From Syntrophobacterales bacterium (GTDB lineage: Bacteria > Desulfobacterota > Syntrophia > Syntrophales > UBA6807): a DNA stretch of 16,058 nt. Positions 1 to 6,934 of the stretch are shown here, piece after piece (the stretch's first letter is position 1; each line of letters starts with the position of its first letter). Both the position numbers and the translations under genes were made by a program. The notes beneath the pieces are model-generated. The model had not been told where the DNA came from. It did no database searches and worked only from the letters and a program-made list of their open reading frames with translations. Location: NCBI GenBank assembly GCA_021159265.1, contig JAGGSD010000156.1:1-16058 (forward strand). Reading direction: 5' to 3'.

Positions 1-29
1 AAATAGCGGTGTTCTCACCCTCACCCCTA

Positions 30-52
30 CCCTCTCCCATCAAGGGAGAGGG
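30..52. repeat. Short perfect palindrome (9 bp arms, 5 nt loop)
   Basis: CCCTCTCCC (30-38) and GGGAGAGGG (44-52) are exact reverse complements around ATCAA. It sits after a C-rich run (16-30) of the style seen in dispersed bacterial intergenic repeats. No T-run follows in either direction, so it does not look like a classical terminator. It could be the end of a larger element cut by the window edge. Confidence 0.55.
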
Positions 53-128
53 AGCTTTATCACTTTGTACGAGTGCATCAACCTTGAACCTTGAACTCTA
101 CCCCTAAGTAGCTACGAAATAAAAATGA

Positions 129-177
129 ATATGTCAAATTCATAATAGTTATAAATCTCTATTGATTATGAACATAT
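129..177. promoter_or_regulatory. AT-rich dyad upstream of the LysR gene, possible operator
   Basis: Nested inverted repeats lie just before the regulator gene: ATATG (129-133) with CATAT (173-177), TCATAAT (140-146) with ATTATGA (165-171), and AATAG (144-148) with CTATT (159-163), all centred near 153-156. LysR-type regulators usually bind interrupted dyads with T-N11-A cores near their own promoter, so autoregulation is an inference. AT-rich DNA yields such dyads by chance fairly easily, and no convincing -35/-10 pair was seen. Confidence 0.3.
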
Positions 178-196
178 CTTATGATATCTTTTGTTT

Positions 197-1129
197 ATGC
201 CTTACGACAGCTTTCAAAATATTACCATACAGCAGATGGAGTCCCTGATTAGACTGGTTGAGGAACGGAGTTTCAGCCGCGCGGCTAAGAAAATGTATCT
301 GACACAGCCCTCCCTGACCAAGCATATTAAAAATCTGGAGGAGTCGGTCAATGCGATGGTGGTCAACAGGAAAAATACGGGTATATCTTTAACACCTGAG
401 GGCAAGATCCTCTATGGTTACGCAAGGCGCATATTCAAACTTATGGACGAGGCAAAGGAAAAGATTAAAAGAGTCAGGGAGGACGAGTCAGGCAGTATAT
501 TTATCAGCGCCAGCACCATACCTTCCACTTACATTCTCCCCCATGTTTTGAATGCGTTCAATAAAGATTATGCCGATATCCACTGCTATGTTCAGATGAA
601 TGACAGTGATGCAACACTGAATATGATCCTCGATAATCAGGCGGAGATCGGTTTTATAGGCGGGCATGTATCCAGCAATAAATTGAACGTAGAACCAGTA
701 TGGAATGACAGGCTTGTCATGGTCGTACCAAAAGGGCACAGATGGAGCAATGAGGTTGTTGTGACAATAGATCAGGTTTCCCGTGAACCTTTTATTGTCA
801 GGGAAAAGGGTTCTGCCACCCGGTTAATCCTGGAAGAATATCTGCGAAAAAACACGGACAAGATACTGTCTCAGTTCAATGTTGTATGTGAGCTGGGAAG
901 TTCGGAAGCTGTAAAAGAGGCTGTCATAGCAGGTTTGGGGATATCAATTCTTTCTATTCATGCGGTAAAGCGGGAACTGGAAAATGGCCTTATTTGTGAA
1001 AAAACTGTCAAGGATTGTACTATTGAGAGAAATTTTTATTTAATATACAAAAAGCGATTCAATCTGATGAAACATCATAAACTGTTTCTGGATTTTGTAA
1101 AAAAATCAGAACTCGACTTTCCCTGTTGA
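197..1129 (+). CDS. LysR-family transcriptional regulator
   Basis: The protein is about 310 residues, normal for a LysR-type DNA-binding regulator. An N-terminal winged helix-turn-helix (about residues 8-68) contains the family signature around FSRAAKKMYLTQPSLTKHIK and then LTPEGKILYGYARRIF. The rest fits the two-lobed effector-binding domain, including the typical IGFIGG and AVIAGLGISILS segments. The reading frame opens with a TTG at 191 and an ATG at 197; neither has a clear Shine-Dalgarno sequence, and ATG is preferred. The next ATG (233) would cut the helix-turn-helix. An AT-rich dyad lies just upstream. The next gene, thrC, is 339 bp downstream across repeat DNA, so the two are probably not one transcript. 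The effector cannot be named; a sulfur or amino-acid related role would be a guess. Confidence 0.93.
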   Translation: MPYDSFQNITIQQMESLIRLVEERSFSRAAKKMYLTQPSLTKHIKNLEESVNAMVVNRKNTGISLTPEGKILYGYARRIFKLMDEAKEKIKRVREDESGSIFISASTIPSTYILPHVLNAFNKDYADIHCYVQMNDSDATLNMILDNQAEIGFIGGHVSSNKLNVEPVWNDRLVMVVPKGHRWSNEVVVTIDQVSREPFIVREKGSATRLILEEYLRKNTDKILSQFNVVCELGSSEAVKEAVIAGLGISILSIHAVKRELENGLICEKTVKDCTIERNFYLIYKKRFNLMKHHKLFLDFVKKSELDFPC

Positions 1130-1173
1130 AGATACAATTAATGAGTTTGTAGAAAGTCAAAAATCAGTCCAAT

Positions 1174-1235
1174 TTGTCATTCCCGTGCTTGACACGGGAA
1201 TCTATGGATCTTCGGGTCAAGCCCGAAGATGACAA
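1174..1235. repeat. 62 bp nested palindromic repeat
   Basis: The ends TTGTCAT (1174-1180) and ATGACAA (1229-1235) are exact inverted repeats. Inside are two perfect 9 bp hairpins with 5 nt loops: ATTCCCGTG/CACGGGAAT (1179-1201) and ATCTTCGGG/CCCGAAGAT (1208-1230). The two loops (CTTGA and TCAAG) are themselves reverse complements, so the whole unit also folds end to end. It resembles the widespread GTCATTCCCG-type intergenic repeats. It lies downstream of the LysR gene and may act as a processing or termination hairpin, but has no U-tract. Confidence 0.75.
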
Positions 1236-1252
1236 TGGTTTGAGGTTATATT

Positions 1253-1383
1253 GATACATTCGAAAAAGTCCACGTAGTGTCATTCTGAGGAGCGGAGCGA
1301 CGAAGAATCTCAATGATATCAGATTCTTCGCTATTGCTCAGAATGACAAAAGAGTGTTTCTGTGACTTTTTACAGACGCACCT
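1253..1383 (+). repeat. Dispersed palindromic element, copy 1 (opposite orientation to 9058-9187)
   Basis: A core at 1263-1373 matches the reverse complement of 9065-9177 with about eight substitutions and one single-base gap over about 113 bp (my hand alignment). It is a long imperfect hairpin: CATTCTGAG near one end pairs with CTCAGAATG near the other, and CGAAGAATCT pairs with AGATTCTTCG. The outer ends resemble the AAAAAGTC terminal repeat of the other copy. No coding potential. It occupies much of the 339 bp LysR-thrC gap. It is non-autonomous and MITE-like; no transposase is present here. Confidence 0.75.
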
Positions 1384-1468
1384 ATATTGGAGGTTTCTTG
1401 TTTTGTATTCAATATCAAAACTTTTTGCGAATGCATCAAAATAAAAATAACAGGAAGATTATAAGATC
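1384..1468 (+). other. Region upstream of thrC with a terminal-repeat relic
   Basis: Most of this stretch is AT-rich. Around 1421-1438 the string CTTTTTGCGAATGCATC resembles the outer end of the dispersed element near 9170-9185 (CTTTTTACGAGTGCATG), suggesting a decayed fragment. A purine-rich AGGAAG sits about 11 nt before the thrC ATG and is the likely, rather distant, ribosome binding site. No promoter could be assigned with confidence. Confidence 0.35.
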
Positions 1469-2860
1469 ATGACAAAGACGATACGATACTACAGTACAAA
1501 CAGAAACCTGAAAGGCGTAGAAGGAATTGCCCCATTTACAAACCGTGTATCTTTCAAGGATGCCCTTCTTCAGGGACAGGCGCCCGACGAAGGACTTTTT
1601 ATGCCCGATACAGTACCCCAAATATCCTACGAGGATATTATTTCGCTGAGGGGTAAACCCTATGTTGAGTCAGCAATGTTAGTTACCGGAGCCTTTTTGC
1701 GTGATGAAATTTCCCGGGAGGCGCTGGAAAAGATTGTTAATGATTCATACAATTTTGACGTTCCCCTGGAAAAGGTAGTCAACCGGAAATATATCATGAG
1801 ACTTGATCAGGGCCCGACGGCTTCTTTCAAGGATTTTGCCGCAAGAATGATGGCAAGACTCATGAGCCATTTCCGTGATAAGGGAAAAAGATTGAATGTG
1901 CTGGTGGCAACATCAGGGGATACGGGCAGCGCAGTTGGAGAGGCATTCAAGGGTGTTGAAGGGATTGATGTAAATATCCTTTACCCGAAGGATGAGGTAA
2001 GCGGGAGGCAGAAAAAACAACTGGACACAATCGGCGATAATGTTCATGCTGTTTCCATTGATGGAAAGTTCGATGATTGCCAGGATCTTGTCAAACAGGC
2101 CTTTTCAGATCCGTCACTTGAGCATCTCAATTTTACCTCGGCAAACTCCATCAATTTTGGGAGAATACTTCCGCAGATGGTTTATTATTTCTACGCCTAT
2201 GCCCGGCTTTGTGAGGATGGTGAAAAGATCGTTATTTCCGTTCCTTCGGGAAATTTCGGTAATGCCCTGGGATGTGAATATGCAAGACGCATGGGTTTGC
2301 CCGTGAAAAAGCTGGTCATGCCTACTAATGAAAATGACGAGTTTCCTCGTTTTTTAAAAACGGGTTGTTACGAAAAAGTTTCGCCATCGAGGGCCTGCCT
2401 GTCCAATGCCATGAATGTAGGCCATCCAAGCAACCTGGCCCGGTTTTTTGAATTATATGGCGGTACGGTTGACCGGATGGGGAAGGTCCATAAATATCCG
2501 GATATCGAGGCAATGAGGAAAAACATTTATTCGGTGAGTATATCCGATAAGATAACGAAGGAGTGCATAAAGAAAACTTATGATACTTATGGTGTCATAT
2601 TGGAGCCTCACGGAGCGGCAGGTTGGCGTGGCCTTGAAATTTATCTTGAAGAAAATGGTAATTTTTCACCCTGCGTATCACTGGAGACAGCACATCCGGC
2701 CAAATTCCCCGATGAAATTATAGAACTTCTCGGCATTGCGCCCGAATTGCCGGACAGTATGAAAAACATCGATAAGAGGGAGGGTGAACCTGTCGAATTA
2801 CCGGGAGACTATGAAATGTTTAAAGAGTATCTGCAGGACAATTTGAAGGTAACAGAATGA
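1469..2860 (+). CDS. thrC: Threonine synthase
   Basis: Threonine synthase is a PLP-dependent fold-type II enzyme that converts O-phospho-L-homoserine and water to L-threonine and phosphate, the last step of threonine biosynthesis in the cytosol. The 463-residue protein has the family N-terminus (YYSTN, then APDEGLFMP near 39-49), the PLP-lysine segment TASFKDFAARMM with Lys121 as the Schiff-base residue, and the phosphate-binding loop ATSGDTGSAV (147-156). Later landmarks are SVPSGNFGNALG and a C-terminal ETAHPAKFPD. The length fits the longer E. coli/yeast-type ThrC class. No homoserine-pathway genes are adjacent. Downstream is a terminal-inverted-repeat element rather than an obvious terminator. 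Confidence 0.97.
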   Translation: MTKTIRYYSTNRNLKGVEGIAPFTNRVSFKDALLQGQAPDEGLFMPDTVPQISYEDIISLRGKPYVESAMLVTGAFLRDEISREALEKIVNDSYNFDVPLEKVVNRKYIMRLDQGPTASFKDFAARMMARLMSHFRDKGKRLNVLVATSGDTGSAVGEAFKGVEGIDVNILYPKDEVSGRQKKQLDTIGDNVHAVSIDGKFDDCQDLVKQAFSDPSLEHLNFTSANSINFGRILPQMVYYFYAYARLCEDGEKIVISVPSGNFGNALGCEYARRMGLPVKKLVMPTNENDEFPRFLKTGCYEKVSPSRACLSNAMNVGHPSNLARFFELYGGTVDRMGKVHKYPDIEAMRKNIYSVSISDKITKECIKKTYDTYGVILEPHGAAGWRGLEIYLEENGNFSPCVSLETAHPAKFPDEIIELLGIAPELPDSMKNIDKREGEPVELPGDYEMFKEYLQDNLKVTE

Positions 2861-2913
2861 GTTTTTACCCGTCGGGCTGACAATTCATAAAAGTTACAAA
2901 AAGTCTGAAAAAA

Positions 2914-3057
2914 TGAGACCTTTGCAAAATGTTTAATTTCGTTCAAGTTCAAGGAAGACGAAAAATTTAACCACAGGAATACATTGAGTATTTCGAGGAT
3001 TAAATTTTGAGTCTGACGCAGAAATTGGGCGAAAGGGGGCGTTTTGCAAAGGTCTCA
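2914..3057. mobile_element. MITE-like element with 16 bp perfect terminal inverted repeats
   Basis: TGAGACCTTTGCAAAA (2914-2929) and TTTTGCAAAGGTCTCA (3042-3057) are exact inverted repeats bounding a 144 bp unit with no convincing gene. Internal dyads include AAATTTAA with TTAAATTT and TTCGT with ACGAA. The flanks are A-rich on both sides (AAA next to each end), so a short target duplication is possible but not provable. From memory, the interior recurs in sulfate-reducer-type genomes, where it is sometimes mis-annotated as small hypothetical proteins; that needs a search. It probably depends on a transposase encoded elsewhere. Confidence 0.75.
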
Positions 3058-3162
3058 AAATATGAACCCGTCGCAGTACCGGACTGTATTGGCGCTGTTC
3101 CTGTTTACTACTTACCCCCGGGTTTTGGCCGAACACTGATTGCTGAAAGCTGAATGCTGGTT
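3058..3162. other. Non-coding tail between the MITE-like element and the SBP gene
   Basis: No gene was found. A stretch near 3130-3158 (CTGATTGCTGAAAGCTGAAT) belongs to a loose family of CTGAA-type repeats also echoed at 80-98 (CCTTGAACCTTGAAC) and 5578-5606. It runs up to the stop codon of the minus-strand substrate-binding protein gene. No clear terminator hairpin with a T-run was seen for that gene. Confidence 0.4.
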
Positions 3163-4842
3163 TCACTTCGTCATCACGTATTTTTGTTCACCCACGGGGA
3201 CGTACCACTTTATGAAATTGTATCCGATGCCGAGGGGAGCGGGTTTGATTCCCTTAAACCTGGAGCTGACAATCGGAAGAGAATCGGGGACATAAAGGAA
3301 GGTGTAGGGTTGGTCCTCTGCCAGGATTTCCTGTATCCTGTCGTAGCATCGCTTCCTTTCTGCTCTGTCGAAAGTGCTTCTGCCTTTTTCCAGAAGAGCG
3401 TCTACTTCTTCGTTTTTATATGAAATGAAATTTAATTCACCCGGCTTTGTCTTGCTTGAGTGCCACACATCGTAAAGATCCGGGTCGAGTGTGATGGTCC
3501 AGCCGAGTATGGTCGCATCAAACCTCCGTTTATTGATGAAATCGTTGACGAAGGCAGCCCACTCGATAATCCTGATTTTCACCTTTATTCCGATATCGGC
3601 AAGGCGTCTCTGGATAATCTCCGCACACTTTGCCCGCACCTCGTTTCCCTGATTCGTGATAATTTCAAAGATGAAAGGGTTGCTGTCTTTATCCAGGATT
3701 CCGTCTCCGTCTGTATCCCTCCATCCCGCATCGCTCAGGAGTTTTTTGGCTTTTTCGGGGTTATAGGGATATTTCTTTACATTGGGGTTATATGCCCATG
3801 TGCCCGGTTTGAAAGGACCCGTTGCTGCCCGTCCCAATCCAAGCATGATTCCCTTAATAATTTCTTCCTTGTTTATGGCGTACGATATAGCCTGCCGCAC
3901 ACGCTTATCCTTAAAAAAGGGGTTTTCGAGATTATAGCCGAGATAGGTGTATGCGAAGGAAAGATACCTGTATTTGTTGAAGTTTTTGCGAAACAGATTA
4001 TTTTCCGTCTGTCTGGTGTACTGGAGAGGCGTCAGGTTCATCCGGTCAATGCCTTTTGCGCGAAGTTCAAGAAACATGGTTGCCATATCCGGGATGATCC
4101 GCATGATATAACCGTCGATATAAGGTCTTCCTTCAAAATAATCGGGGTTGGAGACGAGGACAATCTTCTGTCCCGGTATCCATTCTTTAAAAATATATGG
4201 TCCCGTTCCTATGGGATGGCGTGCCAGAGGAGATTTCGTGATCTCCTTTCCATCCAGGAGATGCCTGGGCAGTATGGAGGCGCTCCAGCTTGTGAGCGCG
4301 GGAGCGAATGGTTTGTCATAGGTTACACGGAAAGTGTGGGAATCGATAACCTCTGCCCTTTTTACCTTGAGAAAGTCTCCCGCGTAAGCGGTTGGGGTCT
4401 TCGGATCTACGGTTAACTGGTAAGTAAAGAGAACATCATCGGCCGTAAAGGGATATCCGTCGTGCCATTTTACCCCTTTTCTCAGATGAAAAGTAAGGAT
4501 AAGGCCATCATCGGAAATATCCCATGACTCGGCCAGATCCCCGACGATATTCAGATCCTTGTCATATTTAACAAGGCCGTTAAAAATCAGGGAGGAAATA
4601 CCGTGAGACGTTGCGTCTGTGGAGAGAATAGGGATCAAATTGGAGGCATCTCCGATGGAACCTTCCACAATAATGTCCCCGTATGCGGGAGTTGTACTAT
4701 GAGAAACGCTTTTTTCAACAATGGAGTGTTCATCTGAATTACCCCCGCAGCCCCACATGAAGGGGAAAACGAATATTATTAAAGCCAGAATAATACGATT
4801 TGTATGCCTCATAGAGTTATGCCTGAATTTTCTTTTTCGCAT
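3163..4842 (-). CDS. ABC transporter substrate-binding lipoprotein, family 5 (oligopeptide/dipeptide type)
   Basis: About 559 residues from this start, in the DppA/OppA (SBP_bac_5) range; such proteins capture peptides or nickel-type ligands in the periplasm for an inner-membrane ABC importer. A positive N-terminus and hydrophobic stretch end in MWGCGG, a plausible though not ideal lipobox. Family features follow: NPIL-like entry segment (NLIPILS), LRKGVKWHDGYPFTADDV, HPIGTGPYIFKEW, and the YNLENPFFKDKRVRQAISYAINKEEI block. DTDGDGILDK resembles a calcium-binding loop seen in some relatives. The start at 4842 has GAAGG seven bases upstream, but that ATG lies in a dispersed repeat; ATG 4812 may be the ancestral start, and the frame stays open to 4935. 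No permease or ATPase gene is adjacent, so the partner transporter and ligand are unknown. Confidence 0.93.
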   Translation of the reverse strand: MRKRKFRHNSMRHTNRIILALIIFVFPFMWGCGGNSDEHSIVEKSVSHSTTPAYGDIIVEGSIGDASNLIPILSTDATSHGISSLIFNGLVKYDKDLNIVGDLAESWDISDDGLILTFHLRKGVKWHDGYPFTADDVLFTYQLTVDPKTPTAYAGDFLKVKRAEVIDSHTFRVTYDKPFAPALTSWSASILPRHLLDGKEITKSPLARHPIGTGPYIFKEWIPGQKIVLVSNPDYFEGRPYIDGYIMRIIPDMATMFLELRAKGIDRMNLTPLQYTRQTENNLFRKNFNKYRYLSFAYTYLGYNLENPFFKDKRVRQAISYAINKEEIIKGIMLGLGRAATGPFKPGTWAYNPNVKKYPYNPEKAKKLLSDAGWRDTDGDGILDKDSNPFIFEIITNQGNEVRAKCAEIIQRRLADIGIKVKIRIIEWAAFVNDFINKRRFDATILGWTITLDPDLYDVWHSSKTKPGELNFISYKNEEVDALLEKGRSTFDRAERKRCYDRIQEILAEDQPYTFLYVPDSLPIVSSRFKGIKPAPLGIGYNFIKWYVPVGEQKYVMTK

Positions 4843-4869
4843 TTTCGTACCTTCGTGATAAAAATATAT
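4826..4869 (-). repeat. CACGAA-type repeat arm overlapping the SBP gene start
   Basis: Read on the minus strand, this about 44 bp matches 13426-13478 on the plus strand, including the flanking ATATATTTTTATCACGAA, except for loss of one 8-9 bp CACGAAAA unit and about three substitutions. Only one arm is present here. It spans the candidate SBP start at 4842 and supplies its ribosome binding site. Confidence 0.6.
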
Positions 4870-4967
4870 GGTTCTTTTCCAGTTTAGTTGGAGAAGAGGG
4901 TCCAGGGATTCCAGTGTTGTCTTTCTTGTTTCCACTCGAATCCTTTATAATCACCCCTAACCCAGAT

Positions 4968-5159
4968 AAACTGGAAATTCGAAATTCGAAGCACTAAATG
5001 CGAAACAAATCCGAATTTCTAATATTCAAATGTTCAAAACATCAACGCCACAGAAGTGGCATTAACTCTATTGTAAAAAGTTTAACTCTTTCCCGTTTAG
5101 ATATTTGTATTTTTGTCATTCGATATTGTTTCGAGTTTCGAAATTCGATATTCGGATTT
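4968..5159. repeat. About 190 bp imperfect inverted-repeat element (GAAATTCGAA type)
   Basis: The left arm (4968-5040) carries GAAATTCGAAATTCGAAGC, and its imperfect reverse complement is the right arm (5095-5159), ending in TTTCGAAATTCGATATTCGG. A small perfect hairpin GCCAC/GTGGC (5047-5060) sits in the centre. Open frames across it give low-complexity peptides and are not credible genes. It lies between the divergently transcribed SBP gene and the Tol-Pal operon. Confidence 0.65.
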
Positions 5160-5190
5160 AAGTTTTGCAAGGACTTATCAGCCATAATGA

Positions 5191-5241
5191 AATTCTTTTG
5201 CCATTTTTGCACGAACTTTACAATTAAAGGACTGATTAATT
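5191..5241 (+). repeat. Repeat tail, uninterrupted copy (compare 13519-13664)
   Basis: AATTCTTTTGCC (5191-5202), a short ATTTTT, then a block starting GCACGAACTTTACAATTAA (from 5209) and ending near GATTAATTA. The same ordered blocks occur at 13519-13664, where two unrelated repeats separate them. The shared right block is about 30 nt with two to three differences. Confidence 0.6.
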
Positions 5242-5350
5242 ATAGATTATGCATGTGTGAGCCGAAATGCATGAATTCTAATCTTGAGAATACTATAAAA
5301 GCAAGATTTTTCTGGAGGGGATAACGGGGAATTAATAGTGGACATGTCTA

Positions 5351-5379
5351 TTGACATTGCATGAATTTTCAACTAAAAG
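5351..5379 (+). promoter_or_regulatory. Possible sigma-70 type promoter for the Tol-Pal operon
   Basis: TTGACA (5351-5356) is followed after 17 nt by TAAAAG (5374-5379), matching the -10 consensus at four of six positions. Transcription from here would give a leader of over 350 nt containing the 5400-5618 element. The exact 8 bp palindrome GACATGTC (5341-5348) abuts the -35. Weak evidence; a promoter inside 5619-5746 is also possible. Confidence 0.25.
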
Positions 5380-5399
5380 GAATCGATATCAAAATAATT

Positions 5400-5618
5400 G
5401 TAACTGTTCAAGGGTTCAAAGTTCCATTCTTGTCCCCGGACTGCACTTGGGATGCGTATTTACGGGAAAAACGTCAGCTTCGTCAGGCCTGAAACAAAAT
5501 CTGAAGCCAAATCGGCAATTATTTGCGAAAATAAGCATTTTTGACGAGGACTTCGGGTCCTTAATGCTGCCTTTGTCCTTAACCCTGAACGCTGAACCAT
5601 GAACCTGTAAACGGTTAC
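5400..5618. mobile_element. 219 bp repeat element with imperfect terminal inverted repeats
   Basis: The left end GTAACTGTTCAAGGGTTCA (5400-5418) matches the reverse complement of the right end (GTAACCGTTTACAGGTTCA, from 5600-5618) with a few differences and small gaps. Frames inside give peptides without domains; I read it as non-coding. Its interior resembles intergenic repeats I associate with sulfate-reducer genomes, from memory only. It lies in the leader region of the Tol-Pal operon. Confidence 0.55.
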
Positions 5619-5746
5619 AAATAATTTAGCAAGGATTTTGCGGCAGGTCTCGTGGTAAGACACCGAAACCGTTCGATAGAGCTAAGGCAGAATACTCAGC
5701 CGGACCTTATCATTGCGAAATCTGAGTTGAAATCGGGAGATTGAAT
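5619..5746 (+). other. tolQ leader with possible structured RNA
   Basis: This 128 nt leader is not explained by the repeats around it. AGGTCT (5645-5650) can pair with GGACCT (5702-5707), closing a domain containing two small hairpins: GTG/CAC around 5652-5663 and GGC/GCC around 5687-5702. That gives a three-way-junction shape on paper. It does not match a riboswitch class I can name. CGGGAGA six bases before ATG 5747 is the tolQ ribosome binding site. Confidence 0.3.
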
Positions 5747-6499
5747 ATGAAAGAAGCTTGGGCTGTCACTTCAGTAAATCTTGGCGGGCATTTTCGTGGC
5801 AATGTTCTTGAAATGGTGCTCAATGCCGGGCCAATGGTTCAGTTTGTGCTTTTGTCACTCCTTTTCTTTTCTGTCATTTCATGGGCCATTATCCTTATGA
5901 AGTACAGGGTTATCAGGAAGTCAAAAAAAGAAAACCGTATGTTTATGGATACATACATGAAAAGCGGTAATTTCTCGGATGTTTTTATCGAATCGAAAAG
6001 GTTTAGATATTCCACAATTGCGGAGGTATTCAGAGCAGGGTACACTGAACTTGGCAAGTTGGCCAAATCGAGAACGAATCCTTCTCAGGAATCGGGAACA
6101 ATGGATGATGGCAATTTGTCTTTTGGAATAGGAGGGCTCGATAATATTGAAAGGGCATTAAACAGGGCAAGTGATTCAGAAACTTTGAAAGTAGAGAGTT
6201 TTCTTGGGTTTTTAGCAACCGCAGGTAATTCCAGCCCATTTATAGGTCTTTTCGGCACCGTATGGGGCATAATGAATGCCTTCAGAGGTATTGGCGCTAA
6301 GGCATCGGCTACACTGGCAGTGGTGGCTCCCGGAATTTCCGAGGCTCTTATCGCTACGGCCACAGGTCTGGCAGTTGCGATTCCCGCTGTCATCTTTTAT
6401 AATTATTTTCTCAATCAGGTAAAAGTAATAAAGCTGGAGACGGATGACTTCGCCTCGGAATTTCTCAATATAGTAGAAAGGTATTACATAAAAAAATAG
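5747..6499 (+). CDS. tolQ: TolQ, proton-channel subunit of the Tol-Pal system
   Basis: TolQ is an inner-membrane protein that, with TolR, forms the proton channel energising TolA; it belongs to the MotA/TolQ/ExbB family. The 250-residue protein has three membrane segments in the expected places: about 32-51, about 152-180 (FLATAGNSSPFIGLFGTVWG) and about 191-221 (VVAPGISEALIATATGLAVA). A cytoplasmic loop separates the first two. ATG 5747 is chosen over TTG 5741 because GGGAGA lies six bases before it, while it would touch the TTG. First gene of a Tol-Pal operon whose order matches the classical one, so TolQ is preferred over ExbB. The tolR start is nine bases beyond the stop. Confidence 0.96.
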   Translation: MKEAWAVTSVNLGGHFRGNVLEMVLNAGPMVQFVLLSLLFFSVISWAIILMKYRVIRKSKKENRMFMDTYMKSGNFSDVFIESKRFRYSTIAEVFRAGYTELGKLAKSRTNPSQESGTMDDGNLSFGIGGLDNIERALNRASDSETLKVESFLGFLATAGNSSPFIGLFGTVWGIMNAFRGIGAKASATLAVVAPGISEALIATATGLAVAIPAVIFYNYFLNQVKVIKLETDDFASEFLNIVERYYIKK

Positions 6500-6508
6500 C
6501 CACAAAAT

Positions 6509-6934
6509 ATGAGATATTCAAAGAATAGAAGAAATAGTGAGAATAAGTTTGTTTCCGATATCAACGTGACCCCGCTCGTCGATGTTGTACTGGTTCTTCT
6601 GATTATCTTTATGGTGACCGCTCCTATGCTACAGATGGGAATAGATGTTAATCTTCCCAAGGTTAAAGCCAGGAGTATAGATGTGGGTGAAGAAAAACTT
6701 ATACTTACCATAAATGAGAAAAAAGAAATATTCATAAACAAGTATAAAGCCTCTATCGATGATTTAAAGCCAAAGCTGGAAAGTATATTCGCAAGCAGGA
6801 TAGACCGGGAGGTTTTTATGCGTGCAGATGAGAAGGTTCCTTACGGGTTTGTGGTACAGGTCATGTCGGAAGTGCGAAAAGCTGGTGTTGATAAATTAGG
6901 GATGATTACCGAACCTCCAAGGGTATGGAGATGA
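6509..6934 (+). CDS. tolR: TolR, proton-channel partner of TolQ
   Basis: TolR/ExbD family inner-membrane protein with one N-terminal membrane helix and a periplasmic domain. The 141 residues include the family signature DINVTPLVDVVLVLLIIFMV; Asp25 corresponds to the proton-translocating aspartate in the helix. The rest (about 45-141) fits the periplasmic domain, including VFMRADEKVPYGFVVQVMSEVRKAG. The gene begins nine bases after tolQ, and its stop codon overlaps the probable start of the next gene as ATGA, suggesting translational coupling. Confidence 0.96.
   Translation: MRYSKNRRNSENKFVSDINVTPLVDVVLVLLIIFMVTAPMLQMGIDVNLPKVKARSIDVGEEKLILTINEKKEIFINKYKASIDDLKPKLESIFASRIDREVFMRADEKVPYGFVVQVMSEVRKAGVDKLGMITEPPRVWR

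Noticed and set aside
2933..3166. 77-codon minus-strand open frame
   Set aside because: It is mostly within the 2914-3057 terminal-repeat element and looks like a repeat-derived false gene.
3460..4416. 318-codon plus-strand open frame
   Set aside because: It is antisense to the well-supported family-5 substrate-binding protein, which has clear family motifs.
4998..5324. 108-codon open frame on the plus strand
   Set aside because: It runs through the inverted-repeat element at 4968-5159 and the repeat tail at 5191-5241; the peptide has no domain, and no ribosome site is evident.
5351..5663. Overlapping small open frames on both strands
   Set aside because: They lie mostly inside the 5400-5618 repeat element and give low-information peptides; best explained as repeat sequence.
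5645..5707. Cyclic-di-GMP or glycine riboswitch
   Set aside because: Short strings look similar by eye, but the conserved core segments of both classes are missing; kept only as an unnamed structured-leader candidate.
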